NCBI GenBank assembly: GCA_041488155.1
Contig: JBGPOS010000050.1
Coordinates: forward strand, 1-29,635
DNA: 29,635 bases
DNA from: JBGPOS01 sp041488155
Lineage (GTDB): Bacteria > Chloroflexota > Dehalococcoidia > Tepidiformales > Tepidiformaceae
Reading direction: 5' to 3'
Shown here in pieces: positions 23,809 to 29,635 of this stretch (within the stretch, counting starts at the first letter, position 1; the number at the start of each line of letters is the position of its first letter). The notes under the pieces were generated by a model that was not told the origin of the DNA, did not search any database, and saw only the letters and a list, made by a program, of their open reading frames with translations. The position numbers and the translations under genes were made by a program.

Positions 23809-23851
23809 CCTGGGTTTCCTTTCGAGCTGTGCGTGACGATTTGGGAGTATA
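23809..23851 (-). promoter_or_regulatory. Leadered promoter of the acyl-CoA dehydrogenase-like gene
   Basis: TATACT at 23851-23846 on the minus strand, about 37 nt before the ATG at 23808, with the purine-rich GAAAGGAAA between them. No convincing -35 hexamer was seen. Confidence 0.42.
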
Positions 23852-23901
23852 AACCGGGCGCCGCCAGCCCGGCTCAGCAGCGTGTGTTAGGCCGCCCGCG
23901 A

Positions 23902-23973
23902 TAGAATCAGCCCAGACTCAGCGGCTGCCGTCCTCGACGGCGGTGGACTCGCCTGAGATCGCGGAGGGCCGCC
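23902..23973 (+). promoter_or_regulatory. Promoter and structured 5' leader of the GNAT gene
   Basis: TAGAAT (23902-23907) could start a transcript near 23914, leaving a leader of about 60 nt. The leader contains a perfect hairpin GCCGTC-CTC-GACGGC (23927-23941), then GGAGGG (23963-23968) 5 nt before the ATG at 23974. The stem does not include the ribosome binding site. Confidence 0.38.
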
Positions 23974-24453
23974 ATGCCCGACATGCTCGTGCGCCTCTAC
24001 GACCTCCCCAACTGGCGGCCAGAGGGGCAGCGGCTGGCGGCGAGGGGCGTCGTTTGCCGCCGGGCGGAGTCGTACGAACGGGGCGACGTCGTCTCGTTCG
24101 TGGAGGAGCACTGGGCGGCGTGGGCGGACGAGGCCGCGGCGTCCTTCGCGGTGGTCCCACCCACCATGTTCATCGCAACAGAAAGCGGGCAGATCGTCGG
24201 CTTCGCCGCCTACAACGCCACCCGCCCCGATTACTTCGGCCCGACTGGTGTGGACCCTTCGAAACGGAAGGCGGGAATCGGCCGGGTGTTGCTGCTCCAG
24301 TGCCTGGAAGCCCTGGCAGCGGAGGGCTACGCCTATGCCATAATCGGCGGAGTCGGCCCGGCCGCCTTCTACGAGCGTGCGGTCGGGGCGATCGCTATCC
24401 CGGGAAGCGATCCCGGCATCTACAGAGACAGGCTGAATGCTCGAGCTCCTTAG
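23974..24453 (+). CDS. GNAT-family acetyltransferase-like protein
   Basis: 159 residues. The acetyl-CoA binding strand-loop is visible as GPTGVDPSKRKAGIGRVLLLQCLEALAAEGYAYAIIGGVGPAAFYERAVGA, where RKAGIGR corresponds to motif A (Q/RxxGxG/A), and MFIATESGQIVGFAAYN is the preceding beta hairpin. Acceptor substrate is unknown. GGAGGG precedes the ATG by 5 nt. The last 17 bp overlap a small membrane protein gene. Confidence 0.82.
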   Translation: MPDMLVRLYDLPNWRPEGQRLAARGVVCRRAESYERGDVVSFVEEHWAAWADEAAASFAVVPPTMFIATESGQIVGFAAYNATRPDYFGPTGVDPSKRKAGIGRVLLLQCLEALAAEGYAYAIIGGVGPAAFYERAVGAIAIPGSDPGIYRDRLNARAP

Positions 24454-24607
24454 CCGCCCCCTTCTCTCGATCCTCCGATGGCTGCAACGGTCCGCGGCGC
24501 GGCTGGCGCGCCTCGTCGCGGTGACACTCGCGCTCGGCTTCGTGCTTCTCGTGCTCGACGCGATCCTCCTGAAAGGCGTCGATCGCAACCCCGACGCGGG
24601 CGACTAA
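24437..24607 (+). CDS. Small single-pass membrane protein, 56 residues
   Basis: An ATG inside the end of the GNAT gene opens a 56-residue frame that stops with TAA at 24607. The product begins with an amphipathic basic stretch (LLSRPLLSILRWLQRSAARLARL), continues with one hydrophobic helix (VAVTLALGFVLLVLDAILL, about residues 27-45) and ends in a charged tail (KGVDRNPDAGD). The 17-bp overlap suggests translational coupling. No family is recognised. The membrane-protein-like pattern in a GC-rich frame argues for a real gene, but chance is possible. Confidence 0.5.
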   Translation: MLELLSRPLLSILRWLQRSAARLARLVAVTLALGFVLLVLDAILLKGVDRNPDAGD

Positions 24608-24630
24608 GTCCAGCCCTCTGCTGGCTCGGT

Positions 24631-25929
24631 CTAGCCGCGTTCGTGGCGGCGACGCGCGTCCTCCGAAGCGAGGCGAGCCACACTCCCCGCCACCCCGCGG
24701 AGCCCGCGCTCTCGCAGCGTGCGGATGACTGCCTCGAAATGTTCCGTGCCGTTGACTTCAATCAGCAGGTCGAGCACCGCTACGCCTACGGGAATACCAG
24801 GGTCCTCGCGGTTGTGGTCAACCTCGAGGATGTTGCCGCCGGCGGCTGCGATCGCCCCGGCGACGAGCGCGAGCTCGCCCGGCGAATCGGCCACTTCGAT
24901 CGCCAAGTGCTGGTAGCGTCCGGCGTCGACGAGGCCCCTGCGCACGATCGAGCCCAACAGATTGATGTCGATGTTGCCGCCGGAAAGGACGGCGGCCGCA
25001 GCCCCGCGCGGGCGATAGACACCGCTCTGGATTGCAGCTACAGCGAGTGCCCCTGCTCCTTCGACGACCATCTTCGAGCGTTCGATGAGCAGAACTATCG
25101 CGTGGGCGATGGCCGCTTCGCTGCAGGACACCATGTCATCCACGTACTTCTCGATGAGCGCGAACGTGCGCGGCGACGGCCCGGCGACGGCCACCCCGTC
25201 GGCGATCGTCCGCTCAGGGGCGGTCGCAATCACATGGTGCTTTTCGAACGACCGGCAGATGCCGTCCATCGCTCCAGCCTGAACGCCGACCACTCGCACT
25301 CCGGGCTTTCTTCCTTTGGCGGCGACCGCAATCCCGGCGAGGAGTCCGCCGCCGCCTGCCGGGACCAGGATCTCTTCGACATCGGGCCACTGCTCCAGGA
25401 TCTCAAGCCCGGCCGTACCCTGGCCTTCGATGACTGCGTCGTCATCGAACGGCGGTACATACACCTGCCCCTCACGTTCTGCGATTGCGAACGCCTCGCG
25501 CCGGGCTTCTTCGAGCGAGGAGCCGTGGAGCACGACCTTCGCACCGTAGTCGCGCGCCGCGCCCACCTTCGCCAGGGGCGCCGTTACCGGCATCACCACC
25601 GTCACCGCCACCCCGGCGTTGGTCCCCGCGACAGCAACTCCCTGGGCATGATTTCCAGCGCTGGCGGCCACGAGACCGCGTCCCCGGTCGGCCATCGACA
25701 GCTTGCGCACGAAGTTGGTCGCGCCCCGAATCTTGAACGAGCCCGTGACCTGGTTCTGTTCGCACTTGAGCCTCACCGGCACGCCGGCGATGCGTTCGAG
25801 CCTGAGAGAAGGCCAGAGGGGCGTGAGGCGGACGCTGCCGGCAATGGCCGTCCTTGCGGCTTCGATGCCTGCCAGGGTCACGCCGGGGGTCGCGTCGCGC
25901 CGGGATCCGCCGCCGGGCCGGGCGCTCAC
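24631..25929 (-). CDS. ilvA: Threonine ammonia-lyase with C-terminal ACT domain
   Basis: 432 residues from the GTG at 25929, which overlaps the zinc-finger gene stop by 4 bp; the frame is open upstream but that part is a shadow of the neighbour. It deaminates threonine to 2-oxobutanoate, the first step of isoleucine synthesis, or acts catabolically. K66 in TGSFKIRGA binds PLP; SAGNHAQGVA and PAGGGGLLAG bind the cofactor and substrate phosphate. An ACT domain of about 80 residues (HLAIEVADSPGELALVAGAIAAAGGNILEV) should bind an amino acid regulator. A single ACT domain and about 400-residue length match the short IlvA/TdcB-ACT form. Confidence 0.92.
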   Translation of the reverse strand: MSARPGGGSRRDATPGVTLAGIEAARTAIAGSVRLTPLWPSLRLERIAGVPVRLKCEQNQVTGSFKIRGATNFVRKLSMADRGRGLVAASAGNHAQGVAVAGTNAGVAVTVVMPVTAPLAKVGAARDYGAKVVLHGSSLEEARREAFAIAEREGQVYVPPFDDDAVIEGQGTAGLEILEQWPDVEEILVPAGGGGLLAGIAVAAKGRKPGVRVVGVQAGAMDGICRSFEKHHVIATAPERTIADGVAVAGPSPRTFALIEKYVDDMVSCSEAAIAHAIVLLIERSKMVVEGAGALAVAAIQSGVYRPRGAAAAVLSGGNIDINLLGSIVRRGLVDAGRYQHLAIEVADSPGELALVAGAIAAAGGNILEVDHNREDPGIPVGVAVLDLLIEVNGTEHFEAVIRTLRERGLRGVAGSVARLASEDARRRHERG

Positions 25930-26336
25930 CGGCCTCGCCAGATCTTCCGACGCTGCCAGCAGCGGTCGCAGACGCTGACGGGGCGTTCGATGGTCACCCA
26001 GCCCTCGTGGAACGGGTACATGCGTTCGCGGAGGTGGACGGAACAGTAGTGCCCGCGGCAGAGCGAACATTCGAAGCCGGGATGGGGACCGCACTCTTCG
26101 ACGCCGCAGAGCCCGGCGCTGTTTCGCTGCCCGACGCGCGTCCTGTAGGTCTGGTGCGCCATCAGGTCGTCGCGCTTGAGGACGCATCGCTTGCGCGCGC
26201 AGACCGCCTCGTGGCCGTCGACGACGTGGGTATGCTCGCCGCAAAAGCGACGCCCGCAGTAGACGCATACTTCAAGCGGAGCGTTGGGGCACCGCGAGAA
26301 CCTGCCTCCGAGCTCACATGCAGCCGCTGCCATCAT
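25926..26336 (-). CDS. Cysteine-rich protein with repeated treble-clef zinc fingers
   Basis: 136 residues from the ATG at 26336, where AGGA precedes a pair of ATGs; the ATG at 26369 would add 11 residues. Two related cysteine/histidine modules are visible: C-x8-CVYCGRRFCGEHTH and C-x7-CSLCRGHYCSVHLRE, each with CxxC...CxxH spacing reminiscent of AN1 or B-box fingers, followed by a third CDRC pair near the end. Their likely role is zinc binding, with DNA, RNA or protein partners unknown. It is the first gene of a two-gene unit with threonine ammonia-lyase, coupled by a GTGA overlap. I do not recognise a named family. Confidence 0.7.
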   Translation of the reverse strand: MMAAAACELGGRFSRCPNAPLEVCVYCGRRFCGEHTHVVDGHEAVCARKRCVLKRDDLMAHQTYRTRVGQRNSAGLCGVEECGPHPGFECSLCRGHYCSVHLRERMYPFHEGWVTIERPVSVCDRCWQRRKIWRGR

Positions 26337-26367
26337 CGTTCCTGGTCGACCGGGGTTTCGATAGGCC

Positions 26368-26396
26368 ATCGTGACAAGGCGCCCCGGAGGGGTCAA
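26368..26396 (-). promoter_or_regulatory. Putative promoter of the zinc-finger/ilvA pair
   Basis: TTGACC (26396-26391, minus strand), a 17-bp spacer and CACGAT (26373-26368). Transcription would start inside the longer reading, which favours the ATG pair at 26336/26333 with its AGGA. The -10 is a poor match. Confidence 0.33.
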
Positions 26397-26454
26397 ATGC
26401 GACCGTGAGGGGCCATTTGGACGGACGGACCGGAAGCCACGGGCCGACCAGACG

Positions 26455-26509
26455 TTTACGGCCTCCCTTCGTTCGGATATTGTTTCGGACGCACGAAACA
26501 ACGGAGGAG
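26455..26509 (+). promoter_or_regulatory. maoC operon promoter with perfect inverted-repeat operator and strong RBS
   Basis: TTTACG (26455-26460), a 17-bp spacer and TATTGT (26478-26483) form a good promoter. A perfect inverted repeat with arms TTGTTTCG (26480-26487) and CGAAACAA (26494-26501) and a 6-nt spacer overlaps the -10 and the transcription start. GGAGGAG (26503-26509) follows, 4 nt before the ATG at 26514. The dyad length of 22 bp is typical of TetR-type operators; no tetR gene lies in the window. Confidence 0.7.
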
Positions 26510-26513
26510 TCCT

Positions 26514-27011
26514 ATGGCGGAAACCGCAACCACCCCACTCATCACCGACGATATGAAAGCAGAGATCGGCAAAGAGTCCCCACCGTGGACCTGTGAGGTC
26601 GACAAGACCATGGTCCGGCTCTTCGCCCGGTCGGTCGGCTACACCGACAAGGTCTATTACGACGAGGCTGCCGCGAAGGCGGCCGGGTACCGCAGCCTGC
26701 CCTGCCCGCCAGGGTACCTGGGCACGCCGGTCTTCAATCCCGGCGCTGGCGACAACCCCTTCGGCGGACGCCGTGGCCCCGGCCCTCAGCCGAGCCGGCC
26801 GCTCAACCGCGTGCTCAACGGCGGCACTGAGTTCGAATACATGGAGGACATCTGCGCTGGCGATGTCCTCACCGCCACTTCGCACCTCTCCGCCCTGGAA
26901 GAGCGCACCGGCAGCCTCGGCGAGATGCTCATCTCCACCAACAAGACCGTCTACAAGAACCAGGCCGGCAAAGTCGTCGCTGTCAGCACCGGCACCGGCA
27001 TCCGGTACTAG
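26514..27011 (+). CDS. MaoC-like dehydratase half (FAS1-type hot-dog), probably non-catalytic
   Basis: 165 residues with a strong GGAGGAG. The hot-dog half-fold reads VDKTMVRLFARSVGYTDKVYYDEAAAKAAGYRSLPCPPGYLGTPVF, then LNGGTEFEYMEDICAGDVLTA and LISTNKTVYKNQAGKVVAVSTGTGIRY. The hydratase motif D-x4-H is not present here (the position has Y-T-D-K-V-Y-Y), while it is intact in the next gene. This matches the arrangement of heterodimeric MaoC enoyl-CoA hydratases such as ChsH1-ChsH2, where one partner is structural. First gene of the operon, 11 bp ahead of the second MaoC gene. Confidence 0.82.
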   Translation: MAETATTPLITDDMKAEIGKESPPWTCEVDKTMVRLFARSVGYTDKVYYDEAAAKAAGYRSLPCPPGYLGTPVFNPGAGDNPFGGRRGPGPQPSRPLNRVLNGGTEFEYMEDICAGDVLTATSHLSALEERTGSLGEMLISTNKTVYKNQAGKVVAVSTGTGIRY

Positions 27012-27022
27012 GAGGAACACCA

Positions 27023-27439
27023 ATGGCAGTCAGCTGGAACGACGTTACGGAAGGCATGGAGATCCCCCAGCTCAAGAAGAACTGCAGCACCCAGCAGCTC
27101 GTGCAGTGGGCCGCCGGGTCTGGCGACTTCTACCAGATCCACTACGACAAGGATTTCGCAAAGGGCACCGGGCTCTCCGACATCATCGTCCACGGCGCCC
27201 TGAAGAACGCCTTCCTGGGCCAGCTCCTTCACGACTGGGTCGGCAACAAGGGCCGAATCAAGAAGTACGGCTGCAGCTACCGCGGGATGGATTACCCGAA
27301 CAAGGACATCGTTTGCCGCGGGATCGTCAAGCGGAAGTACCAGGAAGGCAGCGAGAAGCTCGTCGATCTCGAGATCTGGTCGGAAAACCCGGAGGGCCAG
27401 AAGACCACTCCCGGTTTCGCAACCGTCTCGCTCCCGTAG
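27023..27439 (+). CDS. MaoC-like (R)-enoyl-CoA hydratase half, catalytic
   Basis: 138 residues, preceded by GGAGGAA. The hydratase-2 signature is complete: SGDFYQIHYDKDFAKGTGLSDIIVHG, with the catalytic pair D35 and H40. The rest is a compact hot-dog domain ending in FATVSLP. It should hydrate a trans-2-enoyl-CoA to an (R)-3-hydroxyacyl-CoA, probably as a partner of the upstream MaoC half. It lies between that gene and the SDR, which would oxidise the product. Confidence 0.87.
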   Translation: MAVSWNDVTEGMEIPQLKKNCSTQQLVQWAAGSGDFYQIHYDKDFAKGTGLSDIIVHGALKNAFLGQLLHDWVGNKGRIKKYGCSYRGMDYPNKDIVCRGIVKRKYQEGSEKLVDLEIWSENPEGQKTTPGFATVSLP

Positions 27440-27459
27440 ACACAGGAAGGTCGGAGTCC

Positions 27460-28437
27460 ATGGCAAACCTGCTCGAAGGCAAGGTAGTCGCGATGACGGG
27501 CGCGGGCCGAGGCATCGGCCGCGAATGCGCCCTGCTCGCAGCCTCGGAGGGGGCCCGGGTCATCGTGAACGATCCAGGCGTAAACCCTGACGGTTCCGGC
27601 CACGACGACGGCCCCGCGGCCCAGGTCGTGGCCGAGATCAAGAAAGCTGGCGGCACGGCCGTTGCCAACTTCGCCGATGTCTCAACGATGGATGGCGGCG
27701 AAAGCGTCATTCGCACGGCCCTCGATACCTACGGAAAGCTCGATGGCCTCATTAACCTGGCCGCCATCCTCCGCGACCGCATGGTGTTCAACATCACCGA
27801 AGAAGAGTGGGACGACGTCATCCGCGTTGACCTGAAGGGCCATTTCACGACGACGAAGCCGGCCGCCGTGGTCATGCGCCAGCAGCGCTACGGCCGGATC
27901 ATCAACTACAGTTCGGTCTCGGGCCTTCAGGGCAATTCGGGCCAGGCCAACTACGGTGCGGCGAAAGCCGGTGTGGCGGGCCTCACGCGGGTTGCCGCGC
28001 GCGACCTGGGCCGCTACGGCGTCACCGTTAACTGCATCGCTCCCGGCGCCTCGACGCGGCTGACGGCCACAGTTCCCCAGGCGGCGCGGGACATCCGGGC
28101 CAGCCGGGGAATCGGCGCCGCCGGCGGCGCTCCTGCGGCGTCCGCCCAGAACCGGGCCGCTGAAGAAGCAGCAGCTATGCGCGGGCCCGACATGGTCGCG
28201 CCGATGACGGTCTACCTCCTCCTCGACGAGGCGTGGAACATCAACGGCAAGATCTTCGCGGTGTCGGGCGGGCAGGTCGGCCTGCTCAACGAAGTCTTCC
28301 CGCCGATCCGCACGATCTACAAGCATGGGAAGTGGACCCTCGACGAGCTGCGCACGCTGGTGCCGACGCAGTTGATGGCCGGGATCGGGAACCCGGCCCC
28401 GCCAGCGGAAGACCTGGCGATCCCCGGCCGAGGTTAG
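27460..28437 (+). CDS. SDR-family (3R)-hydroxyacyl-CoA dehydrogenase, MFE-2-like
   Basis: 325 residues from the ATG at 27460; the frame is open upstream but that is only a shadow of the MaoC genes, and AGGAAGG sits 9 nt before this ATG. The NAD-binding motif TGAGRGIG is at 13-20, the catalytic set is S152, Y165 and K169 (YGAAK), and a C-terminal extension of about 80 residues follows the usual fold. The insert 'VNPDGSGHDDGPAAQVVAEI' after the second strand is typical of the dehydrogenase domain of multifunctional enzyme type 2. Together with the two MaoC halves it makes a split version of that enzyme for beta-oxidation of fatty acyl or sterol side-chain CoA esters. Confidence 0.87.
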   Translation: MANLLEGKVVAMTGAGRGIGRECALLAASEGARVIVNDPGVNPDGSGHDDGPAAQVVAEIKKAGGTAVANFADVSTMDGGESVIRTALDTYGKLDGLINLAAILRDRMVFNITEEEWDDVIRVDLKGHFTTTKPAAVVMRQQRYGRIINYSSVSGLQGNSGQANYGAAKAGVAGLTRVAARDLGRYGVTVNCIAPGASTRLTATVPQAARDIRASRGIGAAGGAPAASAQNRAAEEAAAMRGPDMVAPMTVYLLLDEAWNINGKIFAVSGGQVGLLNEVFPPIRTIYKHGKWTLDELRTLVPTQLMAGIGNPAPPAEDLAIPGRG

Positions 28438-28492
28438 CTCGACCCGCGCCTCGCCGAGGATCGTATCGCCAGACTCGTTCGCCAGGGCGGAG

Positions 28493-28510
28493 GCGGCTAC
28501 CATAGCCGCA
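28493..28510 (+). promoter_or_regulatory. Leaderless larE promoter inside a perfect inverted repeat
   Basis: TACCAT (28498-28503) ends exactly 7 nt before the GTG at 28511. It is the centre of GCGGCTACCATAGCCGC (28493-28509), a perfect repeat with 7-bp arms and a 3-nt spacer. No Shine-Dalgarno. The arms cover the -10, so the element could be an operator. Confidence 0.52.
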
Positions 28511-29329
28511 GTGGAGAACCTCGAAGCGAAGCGCAACGCCCTTCTCGACGAGCTACGTTCGTTCGAGCGCGTCGTCGTCGCGTTCAGCGGCGGGGTCGAT
28601 TCCACCTTCCTCGCTGCGATCGCCCAGGAGGCCCTCGGCGACGCCGCGACGGCCATCACCGGTGTCTCGCCATCCGTCGCGCAGTCGGAGCGCGAAGAGG
28701 CGGCCGCGCTCGCGCTTCAGGTCGGCATCCGCCACGAGTGGGTGGAAACCCACGAGATGGACAACCCGGAATATGTCGCAAACAGCCCGATGCGCTGTTT
28801 CCACTGCAAGGACGAGCTCTATGGCATCTTGGCGGCGATCGGGGAGCGCGCGGGCGCTGCCGTCATCGTCGATGGCACGAACGCTGATGACGCCGATGAC
28901 TGGCGGCCGGGGCGCCAGGCCGCGGCCCTCCATCGGGTCAGGAGCCCGCTCCTCGACCTCGGATTCACGAAAGACGAGATCCGCCGACTCTCACGTGAGA
29001 TGGGTCTGCCGACGTGGGACAAGCCGGCGATGGCCTGCCTCGCCAGCCGCATCCCTCACGGCACGCCGGTGACGGTCGAAGCGCTTGACCAGGTCGGAGC
29101 AGCGGAAGCTGTGCTGCGCGCTTTCGGCGTCCGGCAGGTGCGGGTGCGGCACCACGGCGAGGTCGCGCGCATCGAGACAGACCCGGACGGGATGGCGATC
29201 GCCTTTTCAGCGGAGAACCGGGAGAAGATCGTCAGCCGGTTGAACAACCTGGGCTTTAAGCACGTCGCCCTTGATCTGGCCGGCTATCGCCAGGGCAGCG
29301 GGAATCCCGGGACGGCCGTTAGCGAGTGA
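28511..29329 (+). CDS. larE: LarE-family ATP-dependent sacrificial sulfur transferase
   Basis: 272 residues from a GTG. The ATP-pyrophosphatase P-loop is SGGVDS at 26-31; RCFHCK (95-100) and DGTNADDADDWRPG (121-134) follow, then KPAMACLASRIPHG with C176. LarE of Lactiplantibacillus donates the sulfur of its Cys176 while making the nickel-pincer cofactor of lactate racemase; the same position and context are kept here, with no further cysteines downstream, which favours the sacrificial single-cysteine type. larB, larC and larA are not in the window. The final part overlaps a convergent gene by 11 bp. Confidence 0.88.
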   Translation: MENLEAKRNALLDELRSFERVVVAFSGGVDSTFLAAIAQEALGDAATAITGVSPSVAQSEREEAAALALQVGIRHEWVETHEMDNPEYVANSPMRCFHCKDELYGILAAIGERAGAAVIVDGTNADDADDWRPGRQAAALHRVRSPLLDLGFTKDEIRRLSREMGLPTWDKPAMACLASRIPHGTPVTVEALDQVGAAEAVLRAFGVRQVRVRHHGEVARIETDPDGMAIAFSAENREKIVSRLNNLGFKHVALDLAGYRQGSGNPGTAVSE

Positions 29330-29635
29330 CCCTGGGTCCGAGAACCACCACGTCGGCGAGCACGCGGTTCGTGTGTGGGTCGTACCCACCTGAGATCGTG
29401 ACGCGGTGACCGATCGCGGGGCTGTCTCCATGTAGTACCGCGTCGCGGGCGAGGCCGCTCTCCAGCAGCAGGAGACGCGTGTCGGCACGCAAGACCACCT
29501 GGAGCGTGCCCTTCGTGGTCTCCACCGTGATGACGTTGCCTTCGCGACCCACGATGGTACCCCTGATCCCCACGAAGCTCGGCCGCTGGGGCGCCTGGCC
29601 TGCATCAGGCCTGATTCCCGCCGGGAACGGGCCCG
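29319..29635 (-). CDS. Partial beta-strand-rich protein, function unknown (cut by window edge)
   Basis: The minus strand is open from the right edge to a TAA at 29319, 105 codons. A GTG at 29573 is inside the gene, since the frame continues upstream with GPFPAGIRPDAGQAPQRPSF and no stop. The visible part reads GIRGTIVGREGNVITVETTKGTLQVVLRADTRLLLLESG and GHRVTISGGYDPHTNRVLADVVVLG: small beta strands like an OB-fold or the repeated DUF5666 domain of secreted proteins. The Pro/Gly/Ala-rich lead-in looks like a linker after an anchor or signal. Family remains uncertain. Confidence 0.6.
   Translation of the reverse strand, partial: GPFPAGIRPDAGQAPQRPSFVGIRGTIVGREGNVITVETTKGTLQVVLRADTRLLLLESGLARDAVLHGDSPAIGHRVTISGGYDPHTNRVLADVVVLGPRVTR

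Noticed and set aside
25930..26268. Upstream extension of the ilvA frame
   Set aside because: Arg/Pro-rich shadow of the zinc-finger gene; the GTGA overlap and homology start at 25929.
26370..27023. Upstream extension of the zinc-finger frame to 27023
   Set aside because: Runs antisense through the first MaoC gene and its promoter; no domain-like content.
26593..27459. Upstream extension of the SDR frame
   Set aside because: Overlaps both MaoC genes out of frame, low-complexity Arg/Ser/Pro content; AGGAAGG and ATG at 27460 mark the real start.
1..29635. CRISPR arrays, tRNA/rRNA genes, insertion sequences, att sites, replication origin
   Set aside because: No repeated spacer-sized units, no cloverleaf-like or rRNA-like stretch, no transposase or terminal repeats and no DnaA-box cluster noticed by reading; a covariance-model scan was not possible.

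Overview
The window is G+C-rich (roughly two thirds by eye) and gene-dense, with short intergenic gaps, and it reads as bacterial chromosome. I saw no insertion sequence, phage gene, CRISPR array, tRNA or rRNA. The gene mix points to Chloroflexota, perhaps a Dehalococcoidia or Thermomicrobia relative: Ku plus a NurA/HerA-type cluster, SelB, a SirB1-Crp-HemW chain, LLM flavoenzymes, split MaoC/SDR beta-oxidation genes and a DUF2157 membrane protein. That assignment is inference; no marker gene here settles it.

Layout. (1) 1-7877, minus strand: one long head-to-tail chain sirB1-like > crp/fnr > GDPD > hemW > ku > selB > nurA > HerA-type HAS barrel (cut by the left edge). Most junctions are 4-bp stop/start overlaps. 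Double-strand-break repair (Ku, NurA/HerA) and the selenocysteine elongation factor share this probable transcription unit. (2) 8041-10513, plus: metallo-beta-lactamase fold > GcvT/YgfZ-like > degenerate Nudix-like. (3) 10518-13534, minus: ECF sigma > zinc-binding anti-sigma > SIMPL lipoprotein > HExxH peptidase, a compact envelope-stress-like module. (4) 13617-19101, plus: a 1035-residue signal peptidase I with a huge disordered N-terminus, pyrE, a DinB-like protein and a dihydropteroate synthase homologue. (5) 19114-21846, minus: propeller-like protein, DUF2157 protein and an LLM oxidoreductase. (6) 21978-24607: histidine phosphatase, convergent acyl-CoA dehydrogenase-like gene, GNAT acetyltransferase and a 56-residue membrane protein. 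(7) 24631-26336, minus: zinc-finger protein > threonine ammonia-lyase. (8) 26514-28437, plus: two MaoC halves and an SDR, resembling a split multifunctional beta-oxidation enzyme, behind a promoter with a perfect inverted-repeat operator. (9) larE, then a partial minus-strand gene leaving the right edge.

The most unusual signal is regulatory. Five first-in-unit genes on both strands carry a TAnnnT element ending exactly 7 nt before the start codon, with no Shine-Dalgarno, which is the geometry of leaderless mRNAs. Several of these -10 elements sit in or beside perfect inverted repeats. The other promoters here keep a normal leader and a strong GGAGG. Recognising this also fixes several start codons (DUF2157 protein, DinB-like, larE, metallo-beta-lactamase fold). 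The other strong oddity is the signal peptidase with about 820 residues of low-complexity sequence before its membrane anchor.
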